Shown piece by piece: positions 31,475 to 40,500 of a stretch of DNA of 64,000 nucleotides (its first letter is position 1; the number at the start of each line of letters is the position of its first letter). Below the pieces are notes generated by a model. That model ran no database searches, was not told where the DNA came from, and saw nothing but the letters and a program-made list of their open reading frames with translations. The position numbers and the translations under genes are program-made. Source of the stretch: Actinomycetes bacterium (lineage in GTDB: Bacteria > Actinomycetota > Actinomycetes > Actinomycetales > Dermatophilaceae); contig JAKPEG010000065.1 of NCBI GenBank assembly GCA_029552065.1, positions 22,195-86,194 of the forward strand, in the 5' to 3' direction.

Positions 31475-34086
31475 GGCGCCACGCGTGCCTGCGGACCGTC
31501 GGCCTGTGCCTGTGCCTGTGCCTGTGCCTCTGCCTCGGCGCGCTGCGCGCCGACGGCGAAGTCGACGACGGCCAACTGTTCGACAAGCAGTCGGCGCAAC
31601 CCGGCGTGTGCCTCTGGGTGCTCGTCGAGCCACCGCTGGCTCGTGGCCTGCAACTGCACCGACGCGAGGTCGAGGGGATAGAAGAACTTCACGTACTTCT
31701 CGGCGATCGCGAAGGCGTTCTCCGCCCCGACCCGCTCGATGTTCTCGTGGTAGGGCTCGACGAAGGGCTCGAGCAGGGACAGCTCGTCGACCCGGCGCAG
31801 GCCCTTGCCGACGGCCTCCATGGCCGAATTGCTCAGGCCGCCCTCGACGACCGCAGCCCGCCAACCGGCCTCCTTCGCAGCGGCGTCCGGTCGGGCCGTG
31901 CGGGCCTGGAGGGCCTCGTCGTGGCCGGTCGAGGACGGGTCGCGACGCAGCTCGTCCGTGATCCGCGCCTCGTCGACCGCCCCGGTGGACGCGAGGCCCA
32001 CGAGCAGCCGCCAGCGCAGGTCCTGGTTGAGGTCGAGCCCGGGGACCAGGACCGACCCGTCGAGGATGCCCAGGACGTGGTGGGTGTCGGCGGGCAGGTG
32101 GGCGAGGGCGGCATACGCGGTGAGCAGTTGCGCCTGCTTGTCGCTGCCGGGCACCGCGGTGGCGAGCAGGTCGCGCAGCACAGCCACGGCCCGGTCGCGC
32201 CATTGCGGGCGCAACTCCGGCGGAAGGAACCAGCGGACGAGGGCCAGGAGCATCGAGACGGTCTGCTTGGTCGTCTGCAGGACGGTGCGCAAGACGACGC
32301 TGTGCTCCTCGACGGCAACGACGCGCAGCAGGAAGTCGGCCACGGTCGAGGGGGCGACCTGCCCGTCGCGCAGCTGCTCCCACACCGAGCCGACCACGAG
32401 CGACCGGGGCAGGCTGGGCAGCGCCTCCGGCGTGGCCAGCGCGAGCGCGAGCGACGGTCCGTCGAGGCGGATCCGCGCGTAGGTGAGGTCCTCGTCGTTG
32501 GGCAGCACGAGGTCGGGGCGTGGGGCCCCGACGAGGTGGGGGAGCTCGGTGCGCGGTCCGTCGGCGTCGACCTCGGTGAAGTCGGTGCGCACGAGGCGGT
32601 CGCCCTCGAGCCGATAGCTGCCGACTCCGATCCGGTGGGGACGCAGCGGCTGGCCCGCGGGCGAGGACTGCAGCAGCGCGGCCGACGTGACGACGCCGGC
32701 GGCGTCGGTCTGCAGGTCGACCCGGATGAGGTCGGGACCGGTCGTGCCCAGCCACCGCTGCCACCAGTCGCCCAGGTCGCGACCGCACGCGCGCTCGAGC
32801 TCGACGAGCAGGTCGGCCGCCGTCGTGTTGCCCCAGGCATGCCGCCGGAAATAGCTGCGCAGTCCCTCGACGAAGGCATCGCGCCCCACGAAGGCGACGA
32901 GCTGCTTGAGCGCCGAACCGCCCTTGGCATAGGTGATGGCGTCGGTCCCGGTCTCGACGTCGTGCAGGTCGCGCATGTCGGCGACGACCGGATGGGTGTC
33001 CGCCTGCTGGTCCTGCTGATACGCCCAGGTCTTCTCGTGCGCGTGGAAGGTCGTCCACGCGTCGGTCCACGCGGTCGCCTCCGCCTGACACACCGAGGAC
33101 GCCCACTCGGCGAACGACTCGTTGAGCCACAGGTCGTCCCACCACCGCATCGTCACGAGGTTGCCGAACCACATATGGGCGATCTCGTGGAGCACGGTGA
33201 GTGCGCGGCGCTCCGCGACCGCAGCCGGGGCCTGGCCGCGGAAGATGTATACCTCGGTGATCGTCACGCAGCCGGCGTTCTCCATGCCGCCCCAGATGAA
33301 CTCGGGGACGAAGATCTGGTCGAGCTTGGCGAACGGATAGGGGCAGTCGAACTCCTTCTCGAAGAAGGAGATTCCCACCTTGGTGAGGTCGAAGAGAAAT
33401 TCGGGGTCCAGATGCGTGGCGAGGGAGGCCCGGGTGTAGAGCCCGAGAGGGATCTCCCCGTTCCGGCCGGTCGTCGAGTCGTGCACGCCGACGTAGGCCC
33501 CGGCGCAGATCGCCGTGATGTAGGAGGAGATCCGTGGCGTGGGGGCGAAGGTCCACGTCGCCGTGTCGTCGCCCGCAGGGACCGTGGCGGTCACCGGTTC
33601 GTTGGACAGGACGGTCCAGTGGGCGGGGGCCGTCACCGTGAAGGCGAAGGAGGCCTTGAGGTCGGGCTGTTCGAAGACGGCGAACATCTGCCGGCTGAGG
33701 GCGGGCTCGAACTGCGTGTAGAGGTAGACCTCGGCGTCGACCGGGTCGACGAAGCGATGGACGCCCTCCCCGCTGTTCGTGTAGCGCCCGGTCGCCTCCA
33801 CGAGCAGCGTGTTGTCGGCGTTCAACGCCGGCAGGGCGATCCGACCCTCGGCGTAGACCCGGTCCGGGTCGAGTTCGTGGCCGTTGAGGACGACCCGCGC
33901 CACCCCGGCCCCGACGAAGTCGATCCACGTCGACGCCCCCGGTGTCGAACAGCCGAAATGCACGGTCGTCGTCGTCGCGAAGGTCGCCTCGCCGGTGGTG
34001 AAGTCCAGGCGCACGTCATAGACGTCGACGTGCAGGATCGCCGCGCGGGCGGCGGCTTCGGCGCGGGTGAGGTTGGTACCGGGCAC
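31471..34086 (-). CDS. pepN: Aminopeptidase N (M1 family)
   Basis: IWGGMENAG and VLHEIAHMWFGNLVTMRWWDDLWLNESFAEW; GTG start VPGTNLTRAEA at 34086. Confidence 0.93.
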   Translation of the reverse strand: MPGTNLTRAEAAARAAILHVDVYDVRLDFTTGEATFATTTTVHFGCSTPGASTWIDFVGAGVARVVLNGHELDPDRVYAEGRIALPALNADNTLLVEATGRYTNSGEGVHRFVDPVDAEVYLYTQFEPALSRQMFAVFEQPDLKASFAFTVTAPAHWTVLSNEPVTATVPAGDDTATWTFAPTPRISSYITAICAGAYVGVHDSTTGRNGEIPLGLYTRASLATHLDPEFLFDLTKVGISFFEKEFDCPYPFAKLDQIFVPEFIWGGMENAGCVTITEVYIFRGQAPAAVAERRALTVLHEIAHMWFGNLVTMRWWDDLWLNESFAEWASSVCQAEATAWTDAWTTFHAHEKTWAYQQDQQADTHPVVADMRDLHDVETGTDAITYAKGGSALKQLVAFVGRDAFVEGLRSYFRRHAWGNTTAADLLVELERACGRDLGDWWQRWLGTTGPDLIRVDLQTDAAGVVTSAALLQSSPAGQPLRPHRIGVGSYRLEGDRLVRTDFTEVDADGPRTELPHLVGAPRPDLVLPNDEDLTYARIRLDGPSLALALATPEALPSLPRSLVVGSVWEQLRDGQVAPSTVADFLLRVVAVEEHSVVLRTVLQTTKQTVSMLLALVRWFLPPELRPQWRDRAVAVLRDLLATAVPGSDKQAQLLTAYAALAHLPADTHHVLGILDGSVLVPGLDLNQDLRWRLLVGLASTGAVDEARITDELRRDPSSTGHDEALQARTARPDAAAKEAGWRAAVVEGGLSNSAMEAVGKGLRRVDELSLLEPFVEPYHENIERVGAENAFAIAEKYVKFFYPLDLASVQLQATSQRWLDEHPEAHAGLRRLLVEQLAVVDFAVGAQRAEAEAQAQAQAQADGPQARVAP
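31501..31540 (+). repeat. Hexanucleotide microsatellite (about 4-5 copies of CCTGTG) at the pepN 3' end, encoding an (Ala-Gln)n tail
   Basis: ggcctgtgcctgtgcctgtgcctgtgcctctgcctc; minus strand protein ...AEAEAQAQAQAQADGPQARVAP. Confidence 0.85.
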
Positions 34087-34217
34087 GTCGCGTGGCTCCT
34101 TGTGGGTATGCCGGGTGGTCGCCGAGGCGGTCGTCTCAGCAGTCGGGCAACGGTGGCCATCCTGCCACGGCCCGCTCGTCCGCGACCCCTCCTGGAGACG
34201 ATGGCACAATGCCCACC

Positions 34218-34862
34218 ATGAGCAACTCCGCCGCACTCGTCTCCCGGCCGACCCGCGTGCGCCGAGCGCCGGCCGAGATGTGGTTCGATCCGCTCTGTCC
34301 CTGGGCCTGGATGACCTCCCGCTGGCTCATGGAGGTCGAGCGGGTCCGCCCGGTCAGGGTGACCTGGTCGGTGATGAGCCTGTCGGTCCTCAACGAGGGA
34401 CGGGACCTGCCGCCCGAGTACCAGGACCTCATGACGAGGGGCTGGGGTCCGGTGCGGGTGATCATCGCCGCCCAGCAGGCCCACGGCGACCGCGTCGTCA
34501 AGCGCCTCTACGACGCGATGGGCACCCGCATCCACCTGGACGGGAACCGCGACTTCGACGAGGTCATCGCCCAGTCCCTTGCTGCCTGCAAGCTGCCGCC
34601 GGAGCTGGCCAAGGCCGCGCACCAGAAGAAGTACGACGCGGCGCTGCGCCGGTCGCACAAGCGCGGCATCACCCTCGTGGGCACCGACGTCGGCACGCCG
34701 GTCGTCTCGGTCGGGGGAGTGGCCTTCTTCGGTCCGGTCGTAAGCCCCGCCCCCAAGGGCGAGGCCGCCGGCAAGCTCTGGGACGGTGCCCTGCTCGTCG
34801 CCGGCACGCCGGGCTTTTTCGAACTCAAGCGCACCCGGACGGTCGGCCCGATCTTCGACTGA
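34218..34862 (+). CDS. DsbA-fold mycothiol-dependent oxidoreductase, Rv2466c-like
   Basis: AEMWFDPLCPWAWMTSRWLMEVERVRPVRVTWSVMSLSVLNEGRDLP. Confidence 0.88.
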   Translation: MSNSAALVSRPTRVRRAPAEMWFDPLCPWAWMTSRWLMEVERVRPVRVTWSVMSLSVLNEGRDLPPEYQDLMTRGWGPVRVIIAAQQAHGDRVVKRLYDAMGTRIHLDGNRDFDEVIAQSLAACKLPPELAKAAHQKKYDAALRRSHKRGITLVGTDVGTPVVSVGGVAFFGPVVSPAPKGEAAGKLWDGALLVAGTPGFFELKRTRTVGPIFD

Positions 34863-34950
34863 CAGCGGGCCGACCGACCCGGCCCGCAGGACCCGGCCGA
34901 CAAGCCCGGGCCGCCAAACCCGGCCCGGCAGATCCTGGAGGAGACAGCCC

Positions 34951-35415
34951 ATGCGCGTCCACATCGGTGGCGACCACGCGGCATACGAGTTGCAGCGCGC
35001 CCTCGTCGAGCACCTTCGCGCGGCCGGACACGACGTCGTCGATCACGGCCCACTCGCCTACGACGCGGAGGACGACTACCCGGTGTGCGTCCTGCGCGCC
35101 GCTGCGGGCGTCGCCGCCGAGCCGGGCTCCCGCGGGGTCGTCCTCGGCGGCTCCGGCAACGGCGAACTCATCGCGGCCAACAAGGTCCCCGGCATCCGCG
35201 CGGCCCTCGCCGACAGCGTCGAGCTGGCTCAGCTGGCCAGGCAGCACAACGACGCGCAGGTGGTCTCCCTCGGCGGCAGGTTCGTCGACGTGCCCACGGG
35301 TCTGCGGATCGTCGACGCCTTCCTCGAGACCGACTTCACCGGCGAGGCGCGGCACATGCGCCGCCTCGCGATGATCACCGCCTTCGAGCGCGACGGGAAA
35401 CTCCCCACCCGGTGA
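34951..35415 (+). CDS. rpiB: Ribose-5-phosphate isomerase B
   Basis: MRVHIGGDHAAYELQ...GVVLGGSGNGELIAANKVPGIRAALADSVELAQLARQHNDAQVVSLGGR; upstream GGAGGAG. Confidence 0.93.
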   Translation: MRVHIGGDHAAYELQRALVEHLRAAGHDVVDHGPLAYDAEDDYPVCVLRAAAGVAAEPGSRGVVLGGSGNGELIAANKVPGIRAALADSVELAQLARQHNDAQVVSLGGRFVDVPTGLRIVDAFLETDFTGEARHMRRLAMITAFERDGKLPTR

Positions 35416-35430
35416 CGCCCCGATGACCGC

Positions 35431-36090
35431 CTATTCGCCCACGCTGCGTCGTCGCCGAAGGACGATCGACCGCCCCGCCGCGATCCCCTTGGCCTCGTAG
35501 CCGGCCACCGGGCGCCACGCCGGCCGGGCGACGACGGCGGCGCGGAAGCCCCCGTGCTGTGCGACCGCGGCGATCGCGTGGGCGGCATAGTCCGCCGAGT
35601 CGGTGGCCACGAGGACCTCTCCGTCGGGGGTGAGCCGGGAGGCGAGCAGGTCGAGGGTATGCCGTCCCACGAACCGGCGACGCCGATGGCGGGTCTTGGG
35701 CCACGGGTCGGGGAAGAACAGGTGCACCGCGTCGAGGACCCCCGGCGGGACCCGCTGCTCGAGCAGCGCCACCGCGTCGCCGAGCACGACCGAGAGGTTG
35801 CCCAGGTCTGCCTCCTGGGCGGCGGCGAGCATCCGGGCCACGCCCGGAGGGTGCACGTCGACGGCGACCAGATGCGCGCGCGGGAAGGCCGCGGCATAGG
35901 CGAGCGCAGCGCCGCCGTGCCCACAACCGATCTCGAGCACGACCCGATCCGCTCGATCCGGTGCGCCCGGGGGCTGCAACACCGACGCGGGCACGGCCCG
36001 GCCGGGCAGGAGGGTCTGCAGTCGGGTGGCCGTGAGGGCAGAGATCCGTCCTCGTCGCGCGTGGAAGGTCGCCACCGGCTGGATGCCCAC
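35431..36090 (-). CDS. trmB: tRNA (guanine-N7-)-methyltransferase
   Basis: VLEIGCGHGGAALAYAAAFP, DAVHLFFPDPWPKTRHRRRRFV; GTG start at 36090. Confidence 0.93.
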   Translation of the reverse strand: MGIQPVATFHARRGRISALTATRLQTLLPGRAVPASVLQPPGAPDRADRVVLEIGCGHGGAALAYAAAFPRAHLVAVDVHPPGVARMLAAAQEADLGNLSVVLGDAVALLEQRVPPGVLDAVHLFFPDPWPKTRHRRRRFVGRHTLDLLASRLTPDGEVLVATDSADYAAHAIAAVAQHGGFRAAVVARPAWRPVAGYEAKGIAAGRSIVLRRRRSVGE

Positions 36091-36091
36091 C

Positions 36092-36118
36092 GGGACAGCC
36101 TAGGAACTAGGCTGTCCC
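36092..36118. repeat. Perfect 12-bp inverted repeat with GAA loop abutting the trmB start
   Basis: gggacagcctag-gaa-ctaggctgtccc. Confidence 0.9.
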
Positions 36119-36160
36119 TGCCGGGACCCCCCGGCCTACCCAAGGGGAGGGACCACGCAG

Positions 36161-36373
36161 ATGGGTCTGTTCGACGAGATCAAGGAAAAGGCAGACGAGA
36201 TCAAGGAAAAGGCAACCGAGCTCATCCAGGGCCACAGCGACCAGGTCGACGACGCGGTCGACAAGGCCGGCGACTTGATCGACGAGAAGACCGACGGACA
36301 GGTCTCCGACAAGGTCGACCTGGCTCAGGACAAGGCCAAGGAGATCGCCGAGGAGATGGACACGCAGGACTGA
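36161..36373 (+). CDS. MT0933/Rv0909-type antitoxin-like small protein
   Basis: MGLFDEIKEKADEIKEKATELIQGHSDQVDDAVDKAGDLIDEKTDGQVSDKVDLAQDKAKEIAEEMDTQD; RBS aaggggaggg. Confidence 0.8.
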   Translation: MGLFDEIKEKADEIKEKATELIQGHSDQVDDAVDKAGDLIDEKTDGQVSDKVDLAQDKAKEIAEEMDTQD

Positions 36374-36390
36374 GTCCGTCCGGCTCACGA

Positions 36391-36428
36391 CGAGGAGGGG
36401 GTAAGCCGCACGGCATACCCCCTCCTCG
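36391..36428. terminator. Strong bidirectional hairpin between the antitoxin-like gene and the PP2C gene (convergent 3' ends)
   Basis: 13-bp perfect stem cgaggagggggta / taccccctcctcg with inner GCCG/CGGC; no U-tract. Confidence 0.85.
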
Positions 36429-36485
36429 CGCGACCGGGGTCACCCGCGGCGGCGCCACTCGCCCGTGCTGACGCGGCCCGCAGGG

Positions 36486-37560
36486 TCAACTCCGCCAGAC
36501 CATCACCACGGCCCGGTCGTCGGTCTCTCCGGCCTGCGCCTGCTCGGTGAGTCGTTGCGCGCCGCCGGCGAAACCGTCGACGAGCAGTCGTTCGGCCGAT
36601 CCGACGAGCCGGTCGAGACCGAGCTCGAGGTCGTGGTCGCGCACCTCGATGACCCCGTCGGTGTAGAGCACGAGCGCATCACCGCGACCCAGCCGACCCG
36701 ATCGACGCGGGAACTCGGCGATCGGCAGGATGCCCAGGACGGGACCGCCGGCGGAGGTGAGCATCGACCAGCGCCCCGATCCGGCAGCGAACTGGAAGGG
36801 CACCGGGTGGCCCGCGTTGCCGATGGTGAAGTCCCCGGAGGGCAGGTCGACCGACAGATGGACGGCGGAGGCGAAGCCCTCGGCCCACCCCTGGCGCAGG
36901 AGGTAGGAGTTGGCGGCGGCGAGAACCCGCTCCGGCTCGACCTGACCGAGCAGGCCCCCCACCGCTCCGGAGAACAGCAGTGAGCGCGTGCCGGCCCGGC
37001 GACCCTTGCCCGAGATGTCGACGAGGACGACCTCGAGCCGCTGCCCGTCGGCCGAGAGCGAGGTCACCGCGAAGTCACCGGAGAACTTGTCACCGTAGGC
37101 CGAGTGGATCGCGCACTCGGCATGCCACCCGGGCGGGAGTTCGGGGAAGCGGCCCAGGGCCAGGAGGCGCTCACGCAGGTCGACGAGCATGTCGTCCGCC
37201 GCGTTGCCCGGGACCCCGAGGCGGTCCCGCGAACGGCTACCGGGGAAGATGAGCGCCATCGTGAGCGCGTGCCCGAGGACGGCCAAGAGGTTGAACAGGC
37301 TCCAGCCCACGATCGTGCCCGCGTAGGCCATGCACACGGCATACCCGAGGCAGGTGAAGAGGAACCACCGTTGGGGCAAGAGCAGACCCGCCGCGACGAT
37401 GAGCGGGCTGTAGAAGGTCCACGGCACCTCGATTGGCGAGTGCACGACGACCATGAGGACCGCCAAGGCACCGACCGTGAGGGCCAGGCTCTCGGCCGCC
37501 GCCCGGGCCCTGGCCGGACTGCTGCGCTCCCGCAGGAAGCGCGCCCAGATCGACGTGCAA
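36486..37560 (-). CDS. PP2C/SpoIIE-type serine phosphatase with N-terminal TM region; 5' end unclear, possibly truncated
   Basis: VVLVDISGKGRRAGTRSLLFSGAVGGLLGQ...GDALVLYTDGVIEVRD...DDRAVVMVW; open frame runs to 37655, but beyond about 37560 it is antisense to repeat-coding sequence. Confidence 0.8.
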
Positions 37561-40500
37561 CTCGGCAGCGACGTCTCACTCGAGTTCGTCTCCCTGTCCG
37601 TCGCGGTGAACACGACGGCCATCCCGGTCTCGACGAGCCTGCTCGTCGGCGGCACGACGGTCGCCCTCGACCTGCCCGGTGGACCCTATCTGCGCGTCGA
37701 GGGCGTCGGGGTCACCCTCACGGTGTTCGGCCAGACCCTCTCCGGTGACCTCGCGATCGAGCGGGTAACCCCGCTCACGGCCGGGGGAGCGCCGGACACC
37801 TCGCGGAGCATCCTCAAGGTCGCGCTCAGCAATGTCACCCTCGTCCTCGGCGGCGACACCCCCGTCCTGCGGGTCACCGGCGGCAGTGCGCTGCTCCTGG
37901 CGACCGCCGACGGCGTCGCGGGCCGGGTCGGCGGCACGCTCACCCTCGACGTGCCCGGTGTCTCGCTGTCGGGCACCCTCGCCGTCGAGTTCAAGACCAT
38001 CGCCTCGGCGGTGGACGAGACCTTCCAGGTCGGCGCTGCCTCGACCCACCTCGTCATGGACGCGGGCTCCTTCGTCCGGGTCGCGGGCACCGGCATCACC
38101 CTGGGCATCCTCGGTCAGAGCATCGCCGGCGACATCGTCGTCACGCGCACCGTCGACCTCGGCGGGGCGGTCACCCTCACCGTCGAGCTGACGAACGCCG
38201 TCGTCCGCCTGGGCGGCACCCCGGACGCGCCGTTGCTCGCCGCGAGCCAGCCGGCCGGTTCGACGGCCTCGTTCGTCCTGGGCCGGACGGTGTCCGGCGA
38301 CATCACCCTCGCGGTGACCGTGGCTGCACCCTCGGTCTCCTTCACGGGCACCGTCGACCTCAGCTTCGACACCGACCCCGCCGCGCGCTTCGTGCGCCTT
38401 TCCTCGGTCTCGACGCTCTCGCTCGTCGTGGCCGGACAGACGCTGGACGGAGACTTCACCTTCGAGAGCGCGATCGCGGCCGACGGCGGAAACGTCGTGC
38501 GGGTCGCGATCGCCGGCGGCTCGCTCACGCTCACCGCGGGCGCCACCCCCATGGTGTCGATCACCGCCGCCACCGGGATGTTCGTCCTCACCGGTGCCGG
38601 CATCGCCGGAAGCATCGCGGCGACCGTCAACTTCGCGGCGGGCGCCCCGGTGGGCCTCATCGGGGACTTCGTCGTCGAGCTCAACACGACGGCCGCGCCG
38701 GTCGTGGACTCGATCGCCGTCGGTGCCATGACCGTCGCCATCGACCTGCCGGCCGGCCCATACCTGCGCGTGGCCGGCACCGACATCGCCATCACGGTCG
38801 GCGGCCAAAGCCTGCGGGGCGACATCGCCGTCGAACGCACGACGTCACTGGGCGCGGACGGCATACCTGGTGGTGGCGACGACCAGACGGTGCTTCGGCT
38901 GGCAGCGACCCGGGTGAGCCTGGCCCTCGGCGACGGCACCCGCACGATCCTGTCGCTCACCGACGGCACCGCCTACTTCGTCCTGCCCGGAACCGGAGTG
39001 GCCGGCGTGTTGAGCGGGACGATCGCCCTGGTCGGAGTGCCCGGCGTGTCGTTGTCGGGAAGCTTCGCGGTCGAACTCAACACCACCGGCGGGGCGGTTC
39101 ACGAGTCCTTCCGGGTCGGCACGGTCACGACGACGATCGCGTTCGCGGCCGACGCTCCGCTGCGTGTGCGTGGCACGGCCGTCGAACTCGTCGTGGCCGG
39201 GCAGCAGTTGCGCGGCGACATCACGGTCACGAAGTCGACCTCCGCCCTCACCGTCTCGGTCGCCAACGGTTCGCTCGGCTTCGGCTCGCCCGACCAGCAG
39301 CTCGTGCGCGCCACCGACATCACCGGTGACCTGACGATGGCCGCGACCGGGCTGTCCGGCAGCATCGCCGCGACCGTCGCCGTCGACGTGCCGGGGCTCA
39401 CCGTAACCGGCACGATCGCATTGCGTCTCAACACGGGCACGGTTGCGGTCGGGGGCATCGACCCGGGGATCGAGCTGGTCGTCACCGGGGCAAACCTCAC
39501 CGTCGCCGGGCTGAGCGTCGGAGCGGCCCGGATCGCGGTCCGCCGCACGGGCACGGCAGCCCCCGAGGTGTCGATCGTCGTCACCGATCTCACCCTCACG
39601 CTTGGCACCTTCGTCGAGGTCACCACGGCCGAACACTGGTCGGGAGTGCTCCTGGTCACCGCCGCGGGGGTCGTCGGGTCCTTCTCCGGCGTCGTCACCG
39701 GGGTGTTCGACATCCCGGGTGTCACCGTCTCCGGCTCGGTCGCCCTCGTCGTCTCGACCGTGCCGACCGCCGTAGCCCGCCCCGACCTCGGCCTCGTCGT
39801 CGACGCCGGACCGCTCGTCGCCATCGAGATCGCCGACGGTGCGCTGGCCGTCACCGGCGGTCCGACCTTCAGCGGGAGCTTCCGGGTCCTGCACACGGCG
39901 ACCGCGACCGCCATCGGGATGCGCGATGTCACCGTCACGCTCACCCCCACCGGGGCGACCGAGGGGCTGAGCATCACCGAGGGCACCGGCGCCTTCCTCG
40001 TGACGACCGCAGGAGTCGCCGGACAGTTCTCCGGGGCGATCGGCATCGGCGGCGGCGGCTTCAGCCTCGGCGCACGCGTGGCGGTGCGCTACAACGGGAC
40101 GGTCGACGCGGTGTCCACGACGATCAGCGTCGGGGGAGTGGACCTGCCGATCGAGTTCAGCGCGAGCGAGGTCGCGGTCTCGGGTGCCCCGTTCGTCGCG
40201 GTCGCCGTGTCGGGTGCCTTCAGACTCGGCGACTTCGTCGAGGTGTCCGGGACCTTCGCCTTCGATTCCGCCGGCGGCGTGGTCGTCGTGAGCAACCTCA
40301 GCGTCTTCCTCGGCCAGGGACCGGGCTTCCTCGCAGACGGCACGACGGTCAATCCGCTCGCCGTCGGCGTCTACCTCACGGGCGTGAGCGGCGAGATTCG
40401 CGGCACGACCGGCACCCGCGCGGTCGTCATCGGTGGCAGCATCCGCATCCAGGGCGTCCCCGGCCTCACCCTGTCGGGCACCACGCAGGTCCAATACAAC

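Noticed and set aside
31501-31540. Phase-variable on/off switch from the hexanucleotide tract
   Set aside because: Unit length is 6, so slippage cannot change frame; kept only as a minor length-variation note.
30557-33928. 1,123-aa minus ORF joining MscS to upstream sequence
   Set aside because: The upstream portion is an out-of-frame shadow of pepN; MscS starts at a GTG ending at 31474.
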